64,000 bases of DNA from Lineus longissimus (taxonomy: Eukaryota; Nemertea; Pilidiophora; Heteronemertea; Lineidae): contig NC_088312.1 in the NCBI RefSeq assembly GCF_910592395.1, positions 11,782,001 through 11,846,000 of the forward strand. Reading direction: 5' to 3'. Under the pieces are notes generated by a model, which did no database searches, was not told the DNA's origin, and worked only from the letters and a program-made list of their open reading frames with translations. Below are positions 29,564 to 41,119 of this stretch, piece after piece. Position numbers and translations under genes: made by a program. Every line of letters begins with the position of its first letter. Position 1 is the stretch's first letter.

Positions 29564-29745
29564 TACAGTAGAACCTCCCTCAGCAGACACCTCTCTATTA
29601 AGGACACCCTCTTTACTAAGGACACTAGTTTTGGTCCCAAACTTGGTGTTTCCATTCAATTTGACCTCTCTAATCAGGACACCTCTCTGTTAAGGACAGC
29701 ACTTGTCAGTCCCGAGGGTGTCTTTAATAGAGAGGTTCTGCTGCA
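29564..29745 (+). mobile_element. MITE family 1, full copy
   Basis: The left end TACAGTAGAACCTCCCTCAG and the right end GTGTCTTTAATAGAGAGGTT-CTGCTGCA are inverted repeats. The interior contains the family words CTAGTTTTGGTCCCAAA, CCATTCAATTTGACCTCTC and TAATCAGGACACCTCTC. Ends beginning TA-CAGT suit a TA target-site (Tc1/mariner-like) element, which is an inference. It contains no coding frame. Confidence 0.85.
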
Positions 29746-30161
29746 TGTACTAATCGACCTCCGCTGTTCTCATTGCCACCATGCATTGATCATCAACCAT
29801 AATTAGCCGATCAATGTCAGGCTAACAGTATGTGGTTTACTTTGCTATAATAAATCCTCCCCTCGGGGCGATATCCTTAGAGTAAGGTTGATTTCTCCAA
29901 GCTATATCATGACAAAGCCACTGTTTCCTTTCATCATTACAAATACATGTATCATGCTGTTCTTGTATGTTTCATGTACATGTTCATCCGTGAAAGTCTC
30001 CCCCTCAGCTTGATCAAGGGCAACGGAACTGTCTGGTTATAAATTATCCCCTCATTAGCGTGACCCTGCACTGTTGGTGATTTGGCACCACCTTCTGTCC
30101 TTGGCGAGGTGAATCAGGTCCCTTAGTCCTCCTGGATGCAGGCAAATCAACAGGAACAATA

Positions 30162-30342
30162 TACAGTGGAACCTCTCTTATCGGATACCTCTCTATTAAG
30201 GACAACCTCTCTATTAAGGACACTTGACTTGGTCCCAAATCGGTTCCTTCCATTCAATTTGACCTCTTAAATCAGAACACCTCTCTACTAAGGACAGCAT
30301 TTTCAGTCCCGAGGGTGTCCTTAATAGAGAGGTTCTACTGTA
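30162..30342 (+). mobile_element. MITE family 1, full copy
   Basis: It runs from TACAGTGGAACCTCTCTTAT to GAGAGGTTCTACTGTA and has the same interior words as the copy at 29564 (TTGGTCCCAAATCGG, TTCAATTTGACCTC, GGACAGCATTTTCAGTCCCG). It is about 420 bp downstream of that copy in the same orientation. Confidence 0.88.
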
Positions 30343-30429
30343 TTTAGTAGTCCTGCAGGATGATACTTCAGGGGCATAGCTAGTTTTTTGACCTCAGTGG
30401 CAGGAAGAATGACACATTTTGAAATTTCT

Positions 30430-31830
30430 CAGTCGAAATCATGGTCGTGACTTATTGGTGAGGGGAGGGGGGGGGGCATTTGCCTCCCTGTACCCTGCTA
30501 GTTGCACGCTTGTACTTGCAAAGCGGTCCGCCGAGGACACGTCTTGAACGATGCAACCTGCCCACCCGTTTCTTCTTCCCACCTCTTTCAACTCCCAGCC
30601 AGAATAGCTTTCTCCTACCACCATTCTTTTGGCGGCAGTCAGATGGCTGTTAAGTCATGTCACTAAAGATGTTAAAGAGCTGTTACTGACTGAAAAGAAT
30701 AGCTGAGCTGAGGACTTTTCTTGAAAGATGCAACCGGCCCACCCATTGCTTCTTTCCTTCTCTTTCAACTCCAAACCATTATAGCAACCTCCTACCACAA
30801 TTTCTTCTTGCTCTTGCATATTGTTCTTGCCCTCATCCTCCAAACTACAATCCTATTATTCCTATTGTGAAAATTGCCTTGGATTCCTTTAGGAGTACCT
30901 TCCTACACACCTTCAACCCACCTAGACATGCTGCCTACTTCATCTCTCATCCCAATGCAGTATTGTCATACATTTCTTGTAGGAGTGTCTTCCTTTTACC
31001 ATAGCCTGGACAAGAGTGCCTCCCAAGACGCTTTGCCCAGGACTGAGTACTTTTCCAGAAGCCTTCCAGCCCTTCCTTTCGCTCTGTGCACCTCCTACTG
31101 ATAAACAAAAACAGCTACATTTGTGTCTTCCTAGAAGTCATCAGCCTGGCCTGGAGTGCTGTGGAAGACACCATGCCAAGGAGTGTTTTCCCATACAATC
31201 CCAGCCCTTGCTTCCTCCCTGAGCACCTCAAACTGATCGCTTAGAAGAGCTGCATTTGTGTCTTCCTAGAACCTGTCAGCCTGGCCTGGAGCGCTCACCT
31301 TGACACCTTAGCAGGGAGTGTCCTCCCACACACCTTCCCAATTCTTTAAAATTCTTATCCTCATGCTTCATCTCCTGATCAGCAAGTACAATTCCCTTAA
31401 TTGGAAGTGCCTTCCTAGAACCCATCAGCTTGTCAAGTGGTGCATTCCTAAACACCTTCAAAATTGCCCACGAGTGCCACCCCAGAAGACTGTCCAGCTC
31501 TTGCTTTCACCCTCCTGTGCCTCCGGCCACCTCTAGATCACACACCCTTCTTTTAAGGGCAGCGCTATCATAGAAGTTTTCAACTTGCCCAGGATTGCTT
31601 TCCACATTGTCCAGGATACCTTCCAAGCACTTGCCTCCTATCTCCTGCACCCCAACCTCCTGATCGCCAACAATTGTCTTCAGAGTCCTATCCCAGTTTA
31701 CCCGTCCAACCATTCTTGCTTCCTATAACATCCTGCTTTATCATTTGCTTCGCAGAAGCCTCCCTCATCATTCCTCCTTCTTCAACCTCCCATCCCATCC
31801 CAATCTCCTACGATTCTCTTATGAATTATT
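30430..31830. repeat. pyrimidine-rich, highly degenerate tandem region
   Basis: The plus strand is C/T-rich with recurring blocks: GATGCAACC(T/G)GCCCACCC near 30549 and 30727; CTTTCAACTCC near 30587 and 30763; TTTGTGTCTTCCTAGAA and CAGCCTGGCCTGGAG near 31120-31156 and 31255-31291; AGTGCCTTCCTAGAACCCATCAGC near 31406 (written as AGTGCCTTCC and TAGAACCCATCAGC). The spacing is 110-180 bp and identity is low. Two minus-strand frames (30624-30439 and 30843-30655) share NGWAGC and ELKE-like segments because they are two repeat copies. I do not call them genes. Confidence 0.5.
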
Positions 31831-33974
31831 GATGAGGTAATGCAGCATTACTCACCAACGCTTTTTCTCCAAGGGTAAATTCGTTGATGTAAGGAGAAAT
31901 TTTCATCATCAATATTCCCAACATGCCAGTGCATTTGTATTTCAAACCTTTTAACATGTTTAAGCCGCTGGCAAATTAGTATAACAGTTGTATTTGTTTG
32001 AGTATTTCAAAGGGTAGATTTATATTTTATTCATGAATTTCAATTTCTTTGGTGTTATTTTTGCTCGTGGCGGAAAAAGTCTTCTGGATGGTTGATGATG
32101 TAAATGACATTCATGAGAATATGTTAAATCTTACAGCATGTGCTAGAAATGTTGCTCGAGATGCCCTGGAATGATAATGCAGCTATCAAGGATATTATGC
32201 ATTCAATAGCTCTTAAGGACCAACAGAGTTATCAAGGACATTATTACCAAGCGAGGGCTTCCTCTCTAATTGTAGTTTCCTTTATCACTATTGCAGATAC
32301 TATGGAAAAATTCAAAATATAACTGAACATTGTGCTATTCCAGTTTAAATCTGAACTAGACCCAAGTGAGCTCTCTGTGCAGTGGTCACCAATTTTTAGG
32401 ATTGAAGTCAGCAAGCTAATCGTGTTTCTCACTTGGTGGGGTCCTGCTTGCCATGGCATACTAGACACCAGATACAAGGACTTCGTTTGAAGTCTCATTT
32501 GAAGTACTGTGGAGACCCAGGAATTTTTAGTTCATTGAAAATTGAAAGCTATGGGGGTTCATCGAGAAATAAAACCTGGGTTCTCCCCGGTATCAGACCA
32601 CCCCCTATTCACATGATTCAGGATAGCCAACAACTAGACTATGGGGCACCTAGCTGGACAGTCTTGCAAAGACAGGGCGAGCCTGGCCTGTTGCACAGAG
32701 CAGTGTACTCAGCCACATGAGTTTTACTCTCTTGAGAAAAGACAGGTATGATCTGTAACAACTCTCCGCAATTTCATGCCGCCCTCCTCCGTTTAATCTC
32801 AGTCAAGCGTCTGGCATGTTTTGACAATCCTTTCCAGCCCATTAAAATCTGTCATCAGCGACTGCATAAAATCGATCACGCGTGATTGGTAAAGAACGCG
32901 TGGACCTCTGTAAACTCCAGGATTAGCTGATTGCGCTAAATAGATTTCATAGCAAATCATTACAACTTTTGTACAAATTCGCGAGATCGATGTTCAGATT
33001 GCGCTATGTCAAGATCGTAGGAAAATGGCCGCTTTAATCACCCGGAGGCCAGCGACCACTTCAGGTTCTTAGTCTTGTCAGCTTGAATAAAGGGAAATAT
33101 TGAACCGGAGGAGAGTAGTTGGATTCGATTCATTGCCGTATTCGAGGTGATTTTCCGCCTGGGGCGTTATGGCAATCTGACACGGTTGTAGTCTTGTCAC
33201 CTGGACAATGGGGCTATACGATTGGTGAAAGACGTCGATGAAGTTTGAACAGATCGAAATCAGGAAGGTTTTTTTAAGAATGGTGATGGTGTTTGGTATT
33301 AACTATCAGACTTAGAAAACAAGTGAAAATTTGGCCGCGGCATACCACAACGCTTTCAATTTCCAGCTGGCAGTTATGTGTTTAGTTTTCGGGGAGCAGC
33401 ATTTGACTGGGCAAGGTGTGCCTGGCAGCTCCCATCAGTGCAAGTTTCTAGATACACTTCAGCTTGGTGACTCCTACAGACCGGTAGATGTCTCCATTTT
33501 TTCCTGAGGGCCGAACTGAGACAAGCTAAGGGAGCAATCTAAACCATCTGTCATCCAACTCCCATTCCTAAGACCTCATCATTTTGCAGGTCCCCTTTGC
33601 TCTAGGGGTATCATCGTTGACTGTAACAGCCCACATCCTTACCTTAAATGCTGCAGTTGGTGTCGTTCCTCAGCGACACCATCTCATCTCCTAGGATCCA
33701 CCTACGCTGCTGCTAAAAGGGAAAAAGAGAAGGAACTGAGTATTCAAGTGTACAACTACTAGGTGACACAAAAAAGTTTGTATACTTTTGATTTTGATAA
33801 CTCTCACAAAACCATATGTTAAAAAGTTTTTGTATGATCGTTTTTGTGTCAGCTAGTATAACTGCATCTTTGGTTGTACAGTATATGCTCTGGTGCCCCT
33901 GATGAATCTAGTGTCCTTCTAAATTTGTTTTCCAGCTCCATACATATAAGTATGGAGCCTTTGTTTCAAATACA
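31831..33974. other. gene-free stretch (contains one SINE-like copy)
   Basis: Apart from the SINE-like element at 32425-32655, no repeat or gene was recognised. The part from about 32780 to 33330 is less AT-rich and free of the window's repeats, so it may be older unique sequence. No specific regulatory site is claimed. Confidence 0.4.
32425..32655 (-). mobile_element. tRNA-derived SINE-like element, copy 2 (diverged)
   Basis: This aligns to 2266-2575 in the same orientation: GTGGGGTCCTGCTTGCCATG, GACACCAGATACAAGGACTT, GAGAAATAAAACC and a terminal AGGATAGCCAACAACTAGAC in place of GGTAGCCAACAGAGTTAACC. The B box is degraded here. Confidence 0.55.
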
Positions 33975-34850
33975 TGTACATCATATTTGGGATTCATGCC
34001 TCTATAAATCAAGTTCTCACTGGTATCAATGGTGTATGCATTTCCCTTTCAGCTTTAATCTTTTTAGCAACATAATAAAGAAACAGAGGAATCTGCTGTT
34101 CCTCACAAAACCCTCCACCCTTTGTGACAAATATATTTGGGATTCCTGCCTCTAATCAAGTTCTCACTAGTATCAATTTGTATCTGGATTTCCCTTTCAG
34201 CTTTATTCTTTCAGCAACACAATAAAGAAACAGAAGAATCTGCCCTTCCTCACATACCCTCCACCCTTTGTAAAAAATATATTTGGGAGTGATGCCTCTA
34301 ATCAAGTTCTCACTAGTGTCAATTTGAATCTGGATTTCCCTTTCAGCTTAATTCTTTCAGCAACACAATAAAGAAACAGAAGAATCTGCCCTTCCTCACA
34401 TACCCTCCACCCTTTGTAAAAAATATATTTGGGAGTGATGCCTCTAATCAAGTTCTCACTAGTGTCAATTTGAATCTGGATTTCCCTTTCAGCTTAATTC
34501 TTTCAGCAACACAATAAAGAAACAGAGGAGTCTGCCCTTCCTCCCATACCCTCCACCCTTTGTAAAAAAATATATTTGGGAGTGATGCCTCTAATCAAGT
34601 TCTCACTAGTATTAATTGTATCTGGATTTCCCTTTCAGATTAATTTTTTCAGCAACACAATAAAGAAACAGAAGAATCTGCCCTTCCTCCCATACCCTCC
34701 ACCCTTTGTAAAAAATATATTTGGGAGTGATGCCTCTAATCAAGTTCTCACTAGTATTAATTGTATCTGGATTTCCCTTTCAGCTTAATTCTTTCAGCAA
34801 CAAATATAAAGAAACCACAGAATCTGGCCTACCACTCACAACTCTTCATC
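33975..34850 (+). repeat. 146-bp tandem repeat, about 6 copies
   Basis: The anchor GCCTCTAATCAAGTTCTCAC starts near 33998 (diverged), 34148, 34294, 34440, 34586 and 34732, giving steps of 150 and then 146 bases. Each unit carries CTGGATTTCCCTTTCAG, which reads like a splice acceptor, followed some 17 bases on by CACAATAAAG, which contains a polyadenylation-like AATAAA. Frames through it are repeat artefacts. Confidence 0.9.
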
Positions 34851-35387
34851 GCCTCTTCACATCTTGGGGTTCACCCATGCGGAAGAAGCACCTTCTGATG
34901 TCTCTGCAATCAAACGCGTCTAATTGAGCCAGAAATCTGAAGGTAGGACATCTTTATGATTATCTTGTCAGCATTGTTATCTCGATGTTGAGAGTATATT
35001 TCTATTATTGTCGATGAAATTATCTATGTGATTCGTTCATGTTGAAATGCATGGATGTTTGTTGGAGAAGATTTCTGTTTGGATTCATGCAACTATCAAT
35101 GGATGTCTTGTACGTCCCCTCATCATTAAATTTAATGAGCAGTTTGCACAAAACATACTGAAAGCTCCCTTTGGGCGTTGCTATGATCTACATGTCCAAC
35201 TCAATGCACCATCTGTATCTTGATCGAAAAATTGCAACCGCCACTGCTGCCAAAACATGGCACTGGGTATGATCAGGTATGGATTAAAGACTTGGTATAC
35301 TTGGTATAATAGATGTTCGTGGTATATTGTAATCAAGATGTATTAGAATAATGAAGAGAGGACATCAAAAGATGTACGCGAACATTC

Positions 35388-35845
35388 TATTATTATTATT
35401 ATTAAAAACATTTTTATAGCGCTTAACGTTGTTAAAACTTCTGAGCGCTTTACAATTTATAATAAAACATAACATTAATACATGATAGAATAAAAGTCAT
35501 TACTAAAGAAAACGTGCAAAGGATTCAAAAGAATTTCTTAAAAATATGAGTTTTTAGTGCAGTTTTAAAACGACCCAGGGTACTCTGGCCACGAACACTA
35601 TTTGGAAGCTCATTCCATAGCTTTGGTCCCGCCACTGCGAATGCAGAGGAGCCTATCACCCGGTTTGTGCGGACTTCCTTACACAGACCCATTGTACTTG
35701 ATCGTAGGGAGCGTGAGGGTTTGTAAACTTCTGAGCAGTCTGCGAGATATTTTGGTGCGTAATCATGTAGACATTTGTAGACCATTAGATTAACCTTGTA
35801 GTCAAGCCTTGCTTTCAAAGGAAGTGCGCACAGAACCGGGAACAT
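35388..35845 (-). mobile_element. non-LTR retrotransposon 3' end (CR1/L2-like), 5'-truncated
   Basis: The minus-strand frame 35845-35525 encodes the C-terminal tail of a reverse transcriptase polyprotein: LPLKARLDYKVNLMVYKCLH, DYAPKYLADC, PSRSLRSS, then SSAFAVAGPKLWNELPNSVR and FKTALKTHIF. This order (D-KV-L-YK-LH, SRSLRSS, G-R-F--A-P-LWN-LP, F---LK-HLF) is characteristic of CR1/L2-group elements. The stop is followed by about 120 bases of 3' UTR containing paired AGCGCT words and a terminal (ATT)n run at about 35388-35403, expected for a 3' tail of this group. The catalytic domain and the ORF1 are absent, so it is dead on arrival. Confidence 0.85.
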
Positions 35846-35966
35846 TCTACCAACTGGTTCGTCTCACTTGTAAATGTGTATCTTTAGCACCCTCTGGAGC
35901 ACCCTCTGTATAGAAAGCTGGGAACTAAACATTAATGTTGGCAAGGCAGTTATGCCTTCTCTTGCT

Positions 35967-36275
35967 TTAAAGGGCCAACTTGGGGATAAGACATATTGGT
36001 TTTTTGTACAAAAACGGCTTCCAGCAGGACCCCAACTTCTCCAAACAGGATTAAAGAAAACTCTTTGAACTGCAATAAACTATGCACTAGAACAGGGTGT
36101 AACTCTAGGCCTGCCTGAAATTCAAAAGTTAGACCCCCAAACTGCCTTCAAACCCTGTTGAAAGTTGTTTACAGAGAACGGCATCAGTGTAATACTACAA
36201 GTGGCGGTGCATGGTGTCAAGTCAGCACATTGTCCTCCTGGCTAGGTGAATCACATGCCCAAGTTATCCCTTTAA
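35967..36275. mobile_element. TTAA-flanked MITE family 2, full-length copy (reverse interior)
   Basis: The left end TTAAAGGGCCAACTTGGGGA and the right end ATGCCCAAGTTATCCCTTTAA (written as ATGCCCAAGTTATCCC and TTTAA) are inverted repeats sitting on TTAA. The interior matches 26573-26885 in the opposite orientation (ACGGCTTCCAGCAGGACC, GCAATAAACTATGCACTAG, TAGGCCTGCCTGAAATT, TACTACAAGTGGCGG). About 309 bp and non-coding. Confidence 0.82.
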
Positions 36276-36688
36276 CATAAGACATTCACGCTTAAGGCAA
36301 TCGACAATAGTATGAAATTGAGTGGTGTCATTCCCCCGCACAACGCCCACATCAATCCAATACTACCGCTAAAAGCTACATTCTGTATGGATTACAAAAT
36401 ATCGCATTCTGGTAAGATTTCAACATTTGCGTGAGATATTAGTCACATGTCGTACCCAACCACGTGTATTTGAACTGTCTCAACTTTGACATTTATAGCG
36501 CCTTATTAGATTGTAATACTGATGTACTGTAATAAGATAAACAACAATGGATCTACTGAATTTTTAATTGGATAGTTCGACTGTATACTATTTGGTCCTT
36601 TATTGGAATTTTAGCCTTCGTAGTAAATTGATTTTGTTATCACCGTGATCAAAGCGATCAATAGTATCAGACATGTTTCTGCGTCTGA
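36276..36688. other. gene-free stretch
   Basis: No gene or repeat was recognised. Confidence 0.4.
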
Positions 36689-37212
36689 GTGGCTTAACCT
36701 TTGTCTTGAGGGCAAGTTGTTTACTGGTTTTGGTGAAATACATTTCGGATTTTAAGTGGCCCAACCTTTGTCTGGAGAGCAAGTTGTTTACCGGTTTTGG
36801 TGAAATACATTTCGGATTTTAAGTGGCCCAACCTTTGTCTGGAGAGCAAGTTGTTTACCGGTTTTGGTGAAATACATTTCGGATTTAAGTGGCCTTTAAT
36901 ACCTTTATCTTTCGGGCAAATTGTTTACTGGTTTTTTGTTAAATACATTTCAGATTTCAGTGGCCTAACCTTTATCTTTCGGGCAAATTGTTACTGGTTT
37001 TGGTGAAATACATTTCGGATTTAAGTGGCCTAACCTTTGTCTGGAGAGCAAGTGGTTTACCGGTTTTGGTGAAATACATTTCGGATTTAAGTGGCCTTTA
37101 ATACCATTATCTTTCGGGCAAGTTGTTTACTGGTTTTTTGTTAAATACATTTCAGATTTCAGTGGCCTAACCTTTATCTTTCGGGCAAGGTGTTACTGGT
37201 TTTGGTGAATTT
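36689..37212 (+). repeat. 66-bp tandem repeat, 8 copies, with 202-bp higher-order unit
   Basis: GTGGC starts copies at 36689, 36756, 36823, 36889, 36960, 37025, 37091 and 37162. The steps run 67, 67, 66, 71, 65, 66, 71. The 66-71-65 pattern beginning at 36823 restarts at 37025, so three monomers form a 202-bp higher-order unit that has itself been duplicated. The unit contains TTTGGTGAAATACATTTCGG. Non-coding. Confidence 0.9.
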
Positions 37213-37926
37213 TTGATCGCTGAAACCTGGTATTTGTAGTACATGTACTTGTATACATGTCTAGGGCAATGTTGACATTTATGTTGAGTATGTATTACGC
37301 AATTGGAAAGTTTCAAATTCAATTTTAAATTTTAAATCTGTAACAGCCGACGTAGGCCTTTAATAGAGAACACAAAAGTAGAAGACATAAATCTCCAGAT
37401 GGCCTTTAGTTCAAATCCCATTACTTCAATCATAGTTGTAATGGGTAATGGGTAATTGGTTTTTGCCTTTGCCTATAAACTGTATCACACTGAAGCAGCT
37501 GAAGTCTCGTAGCCTCACACTTCACTACATCCAATATTGTTACAAGTACAATCCATACCCTTGTGAATACCGAATGTTAACATTGTTACCATGGAAATGC
37601 ATGTTTTCATCTTTTTTTAAATCGTATCGCGATGAGCAAGTGCATGGAAAACTAATTCCCCGAGCTTTGGGACTCTTGTTGTGAAATAAATCATGTCTTT
37701 TTTTGTGGATTTTTCTTGTGTATTAAGGAGACTACTCGGCTAGTGATGCCTTGAGTGAGTTTTTTTACTGCAGATGGTGACAATGGTACATTAGTCCAGA
37801 ATTATAGAAAGCTGTGTTACTTCTTGACGGAGGCTTTAAGAGCGTACAGAGGTGTATGTTTGTGAGATTATGTTCTTGCAGAAGTCTTTGAAATGAAACA
37901 GAAAGAAACCTTTTTCTTTGTTAAGG
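37213..37926. other. gene-free stretch
   Basis: No gene or shared repeat was recognised. Confidence 0.4.
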
Positions 37927-38333
37927 GTTGACCATAGGCATCACCATTTGTGACCCACCCGACAAAATGAGTCGCATGTCGCTCCGAGCTTGACAGGTTG
38001 AGATGGACTGGTTGTCGATTTCACTGTTGTCTGCCTTTTGTTAAATCTGAGAACATCAATTTCTTCTATTACATCCTGGTGTCATTTTAGGCTCATCTTC
38101 TATGCAACATGTGACTCATTTTGTCGTGGTGGGTCACATTTTGGCTTGAACTTGAAATCCTAAAGTAATTAGAAGTCCTTCAAAGTGAAGTGAATGCCAA
38201 TTTCAAGGTTGGGAGTCCGTTCTCTGAAAAACAAAGAACTGACTCCCACCATGGAAATTGGCATTCATTCTGAAAGTATTCTACTTGCTTTAGAATTTCA
38301 AGTTGTAGCCAAATGGTGATGCCTATGGTCTAC
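37927..38333. mobile_element. 407-bp foldback element, nested inverted repeats
   Basis: The outer ends GTTGACCATAGGCATCACCA and GTAGACCATAGGCATCACCA (reverse complement of the right end, to 38333) are inverted copies. Inside, GTGACCCACC..CGACAAAATGAGTC (about 37950) is mirrored by GACTCATTTTGTCGTGGTGG at about 38112. A second palindrome around 38190-38270 pairs GAATGCCAATTTCAAGG with its complement. A single strand could therefore fold into two stacked hairpins. Relatives of the ends occur at 40041-40087 and 48072-48127, and of the inner palindrome at 42715-42860. Confidence 0.8.
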
Positions 38334-40040
38334 ACTTACATGTGTCAGCCAAGTCTTAGATGAAATTCGACATGCCATGTAAAATGCAAGAAAGATGTAT
38401 TGAGTCGCTGACTGTTGGGCACTAGCAAAATGTACCCGCCCCACTGGATGTTGGTTTCCAATCTTGTTATGTCACAAGATGTAAATGGCGGTCTCTGTGG
38501 ACCAATATGGGTGTCAGGGCCAGGCAAAGATAAATTGGCCAATAGTACAGCCATACATTGTTTTGGGCCGTAAATCCGCTCAGAACTTCCCAAGTCCTTT
38601 TAAATGCTAATTGTGGTTACAGTAATGATAATGAAAAGCTGGGTAGTTCCAATCCACTTTAACCTCTAATGATATGTTACTTCTGACCAGTACTATAGCC
38701 TAATCATGGCTAGACTGCCCAGCATTTAAAAACCAGGATTTATATTCGCCTTGGAGATTCCCAAACCCAATCTGCTCCATTCCTGCTTGCCAACCCAGCC
38801 AGCTGTATCCCACGTCAGTCCCTTGTGTCTCCAGACCTGTCATACTGTGATATTAATCAAAGGCTCATCCTTCCGGGAGTAATTAGCTCACGTCAGGATG
38901 ATTTATCATGAAGTGCTCCGGAGTATGTCGTCCCTTCAGAAACAAAAGGTCATAAGTGACATTTTCAAATTTTTTCGAAGACACCTCAAATATTTCCAGA
39001 AAAGTCATCAAAGAAGCACAAGCATTGAAACTCTTATTGGACTGGGTTAAATCATGGCATTAAAGATGATCATTAGGTCTTTAGGGTTGAAATGCAATAA
39101 TGATAAGTATAACAATGCTTGTGTGTCTTTTTACTGACATTTTCTGAATTTAGTCCGGTCCCCAACGGACAAAGGAGGAAGGATTGGATCACATTGTTTT
39201 ATTTGCATGACAGAGGTCAGAGCAGTAACATTAAAGAACAGAACTCTCCCGACTGGGAGAGGGAGGTTGCTGTTTCAGGCATTCCACATTCATTTATATT
39301 CATAATGACATCAGGGATATCAACTGCAGACTGAGCCCCAGTCGGTTGAATCCGTTGAATCCACTGTTTCGACTTGGCCCAAAGCATCATGGTTTTTCTC
39401 TTGCAATTTATCATTTCCCAAGACAAGACGTCATATTGCATGATAGAAAACATGGCAGGTTCATTTTCAGATACTTTTGAAAGGTTTTGTAAAAAAAAAT
39501 GTTTGTCTACTGGGTGCTTTACGATTGATGAGACATCTCTCTATCCCAATCACATGACCAACCTGATGATGATGAAAAACCTGTTCCCTGGTACAGTATT
39601 AATAATCCTTTGTATACATGTGGCCATTTTAGGAATTAATCAGTTTGGCCAGTCTGTCCGTCTGGGTATTAATCCGTCTCATATTCTTGTTCTAAATAAA
39701 TATTCCTCTCGATAGGCACCCATGGTCGGGATGCAGATTACGTTTGTGAGGCAAACCTCTTACTAGAGAACAATTACTTGTTTGAGGCTGCTCGAAGGAC
39801 AACAAGGAAGAGAAGTTGAAATGGTACATTTTTAGAGAACCTGGTTTCCGCTGTAACCATTGTCCACGCAATGGCGCAGATTCTGAAACTTAGTGGGTGG
39901 CAGTGTTTTGTCATTTCCTGTGTAAAAACATTGCACCTAGTTTCGGTGTCGAAACCATAACCGGTGGTACGAAATACGGAAGTATCAAAAAGCAGTCAAA
40001 AAACACTTTAGTGTTTAGTTTAAGGTGTTTTAGAAAAGAA
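38334..40040. other. gene-free stretch
   Basis: Frames at 38593-38345 (-), 39119-39334 (+) and 39374-39715 (+) lack ATG-led, motif-bearing sequence. No repeat family was recognised. Confidence 0.4.
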
Positions 40041-40087
40041 ATTGAGGATTTCAAGTTCTTGCCGAAATGATGGTGCCTATGATCAAC
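40041..40087. mobile_element. fragment of the 407-bp foldback family (right end)
   Basis: GAGGATTTCAAGTTCTTGCC then GAAATGATGGTGCCTATGATCAAC matches the right end of the element at 37927-38333 with several substitutions. Confidence 0.55.
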
Positions 40088-40375
40088 CGCTTAGCTGGGG
40101 AATGAATGTAAGGCACTTTGACATTTGTACAGTATAAAGCACAATATTAGAGCTTACTTTTCATGTTTTTCATTTCGATATTACACTGGTAGCTACCAAG
40201 TAAACTGACTCCTAGTTCTGTCTTGGAACTGGTTGTCTATACTACTGCGAAGGCTCTGCTAGAGTGCATTTGACAGTTCAGAGTGCTTGGCATACATTGT
40301 GGTTTTATGTTGTCATCAACATTGGTAATGGGAGTTACAAAATGTGCATGTTTGTCTTAATCGATTTAAAGCAAA

Positions 40376-40540
40376 TACAGTGGAACCTCCCTTAGCGGAC
40401 ATCTCTCTGTTAAGGACGACCTCTCTATTAAGGAGACTAGTTTTGGTCCCAAATTGGTGCTTTCCATTCAATTTGGCCTCTCTAATCAGGACAGCATTTG
40501 TCAGTCCGGAGGGTGTCCTTGATAGAGAGGTTCTACTGTA
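40376..40540 (+). mobile_element. MITE family 1, full copy
   Basis: The left end TACAGTGGAACCTCCCTTAG and right end GATAGAGAGGTTCTACTGTA are inverted repeats. The interior contains GGAGACTAGTTTTGGTCCCA and CCATTCAATTTGGCCTCTC. It is slightly shorter than other copies because one of the repeated ACACCTCTCT blocks is missing. Confidence 0.88.
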
Positions 40541-40753
40541 GCTTGTGATGCAATTTCTCATGAAATTTGTGTAGTTTTAGATGGGCTTATCTGATGATAG
40601 AAGTTGATTAATTTAATTTGATCAGGGGTTAGATGGGCTTATTAGCGGGATATTGTCAATTTTTAAAATCAAAAACGGTTATAGGAGATAAATGCTAATT
40701 TGATTCCGCTTAGAGTCATTGTGTTGAAAAGTAATTTTTTGGGGTGAGAATGA

Positions 40754-40951
40754 GTCTAAAAAGGGTACTGTTGGCAGGAGCCAGGTTAGTCAGAATTAGT
40801 TTCACCAAGTCACCGATAGGGGTCTATTATTTCTTATAGCTCATCAAAACTACTCATCCCTGTGTTAGAATATGACCATCACTGACTCAAACACAGTCCA
40901 GCCTTTAACTGTGCGTACCAACCCTGAGCTTCAGCCTATAGTCTCTATTAA
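40754..40951. mobile_element. TTAA-type MITE family 5, diverged copy
   Basis: The left end TAAAAAGGGTACTGTTGGCAGG (split as TAAAAAGGGTACT and GTTGGCAGG) and the right end GCCTATAGTCTCTATTAA compare with the cleaner element at 58044-58248. The shared interior includes CAAGTCACCGATAGGGGTCT and TCATCAAAACTACTCATCC. Confidence 0.6.
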
Positions 40952-41119
40952 AGTGCACTGTATTCTTTTCGAGTCTATTTCTGAATTTACATGTATATCC
41001 TCATCCCAAACTTATTTGAACTTGGGATGAAATGAGTGTTGAGTATTGTGACTAGTTACAAGTCAAAGATATCTAAACTGTCACAACTAGTGGGCAACAA
41101 AATCAATCAGACCTGCTAC

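Noticed and set aside
30439-30843. Two related small proteins (NGWAGC-containing) on the minus strand
   Set aside because: They are two copies of one degenerate pyrimidine-rich repeat unit. The similarity exists at DNA level and neither has gene structure.
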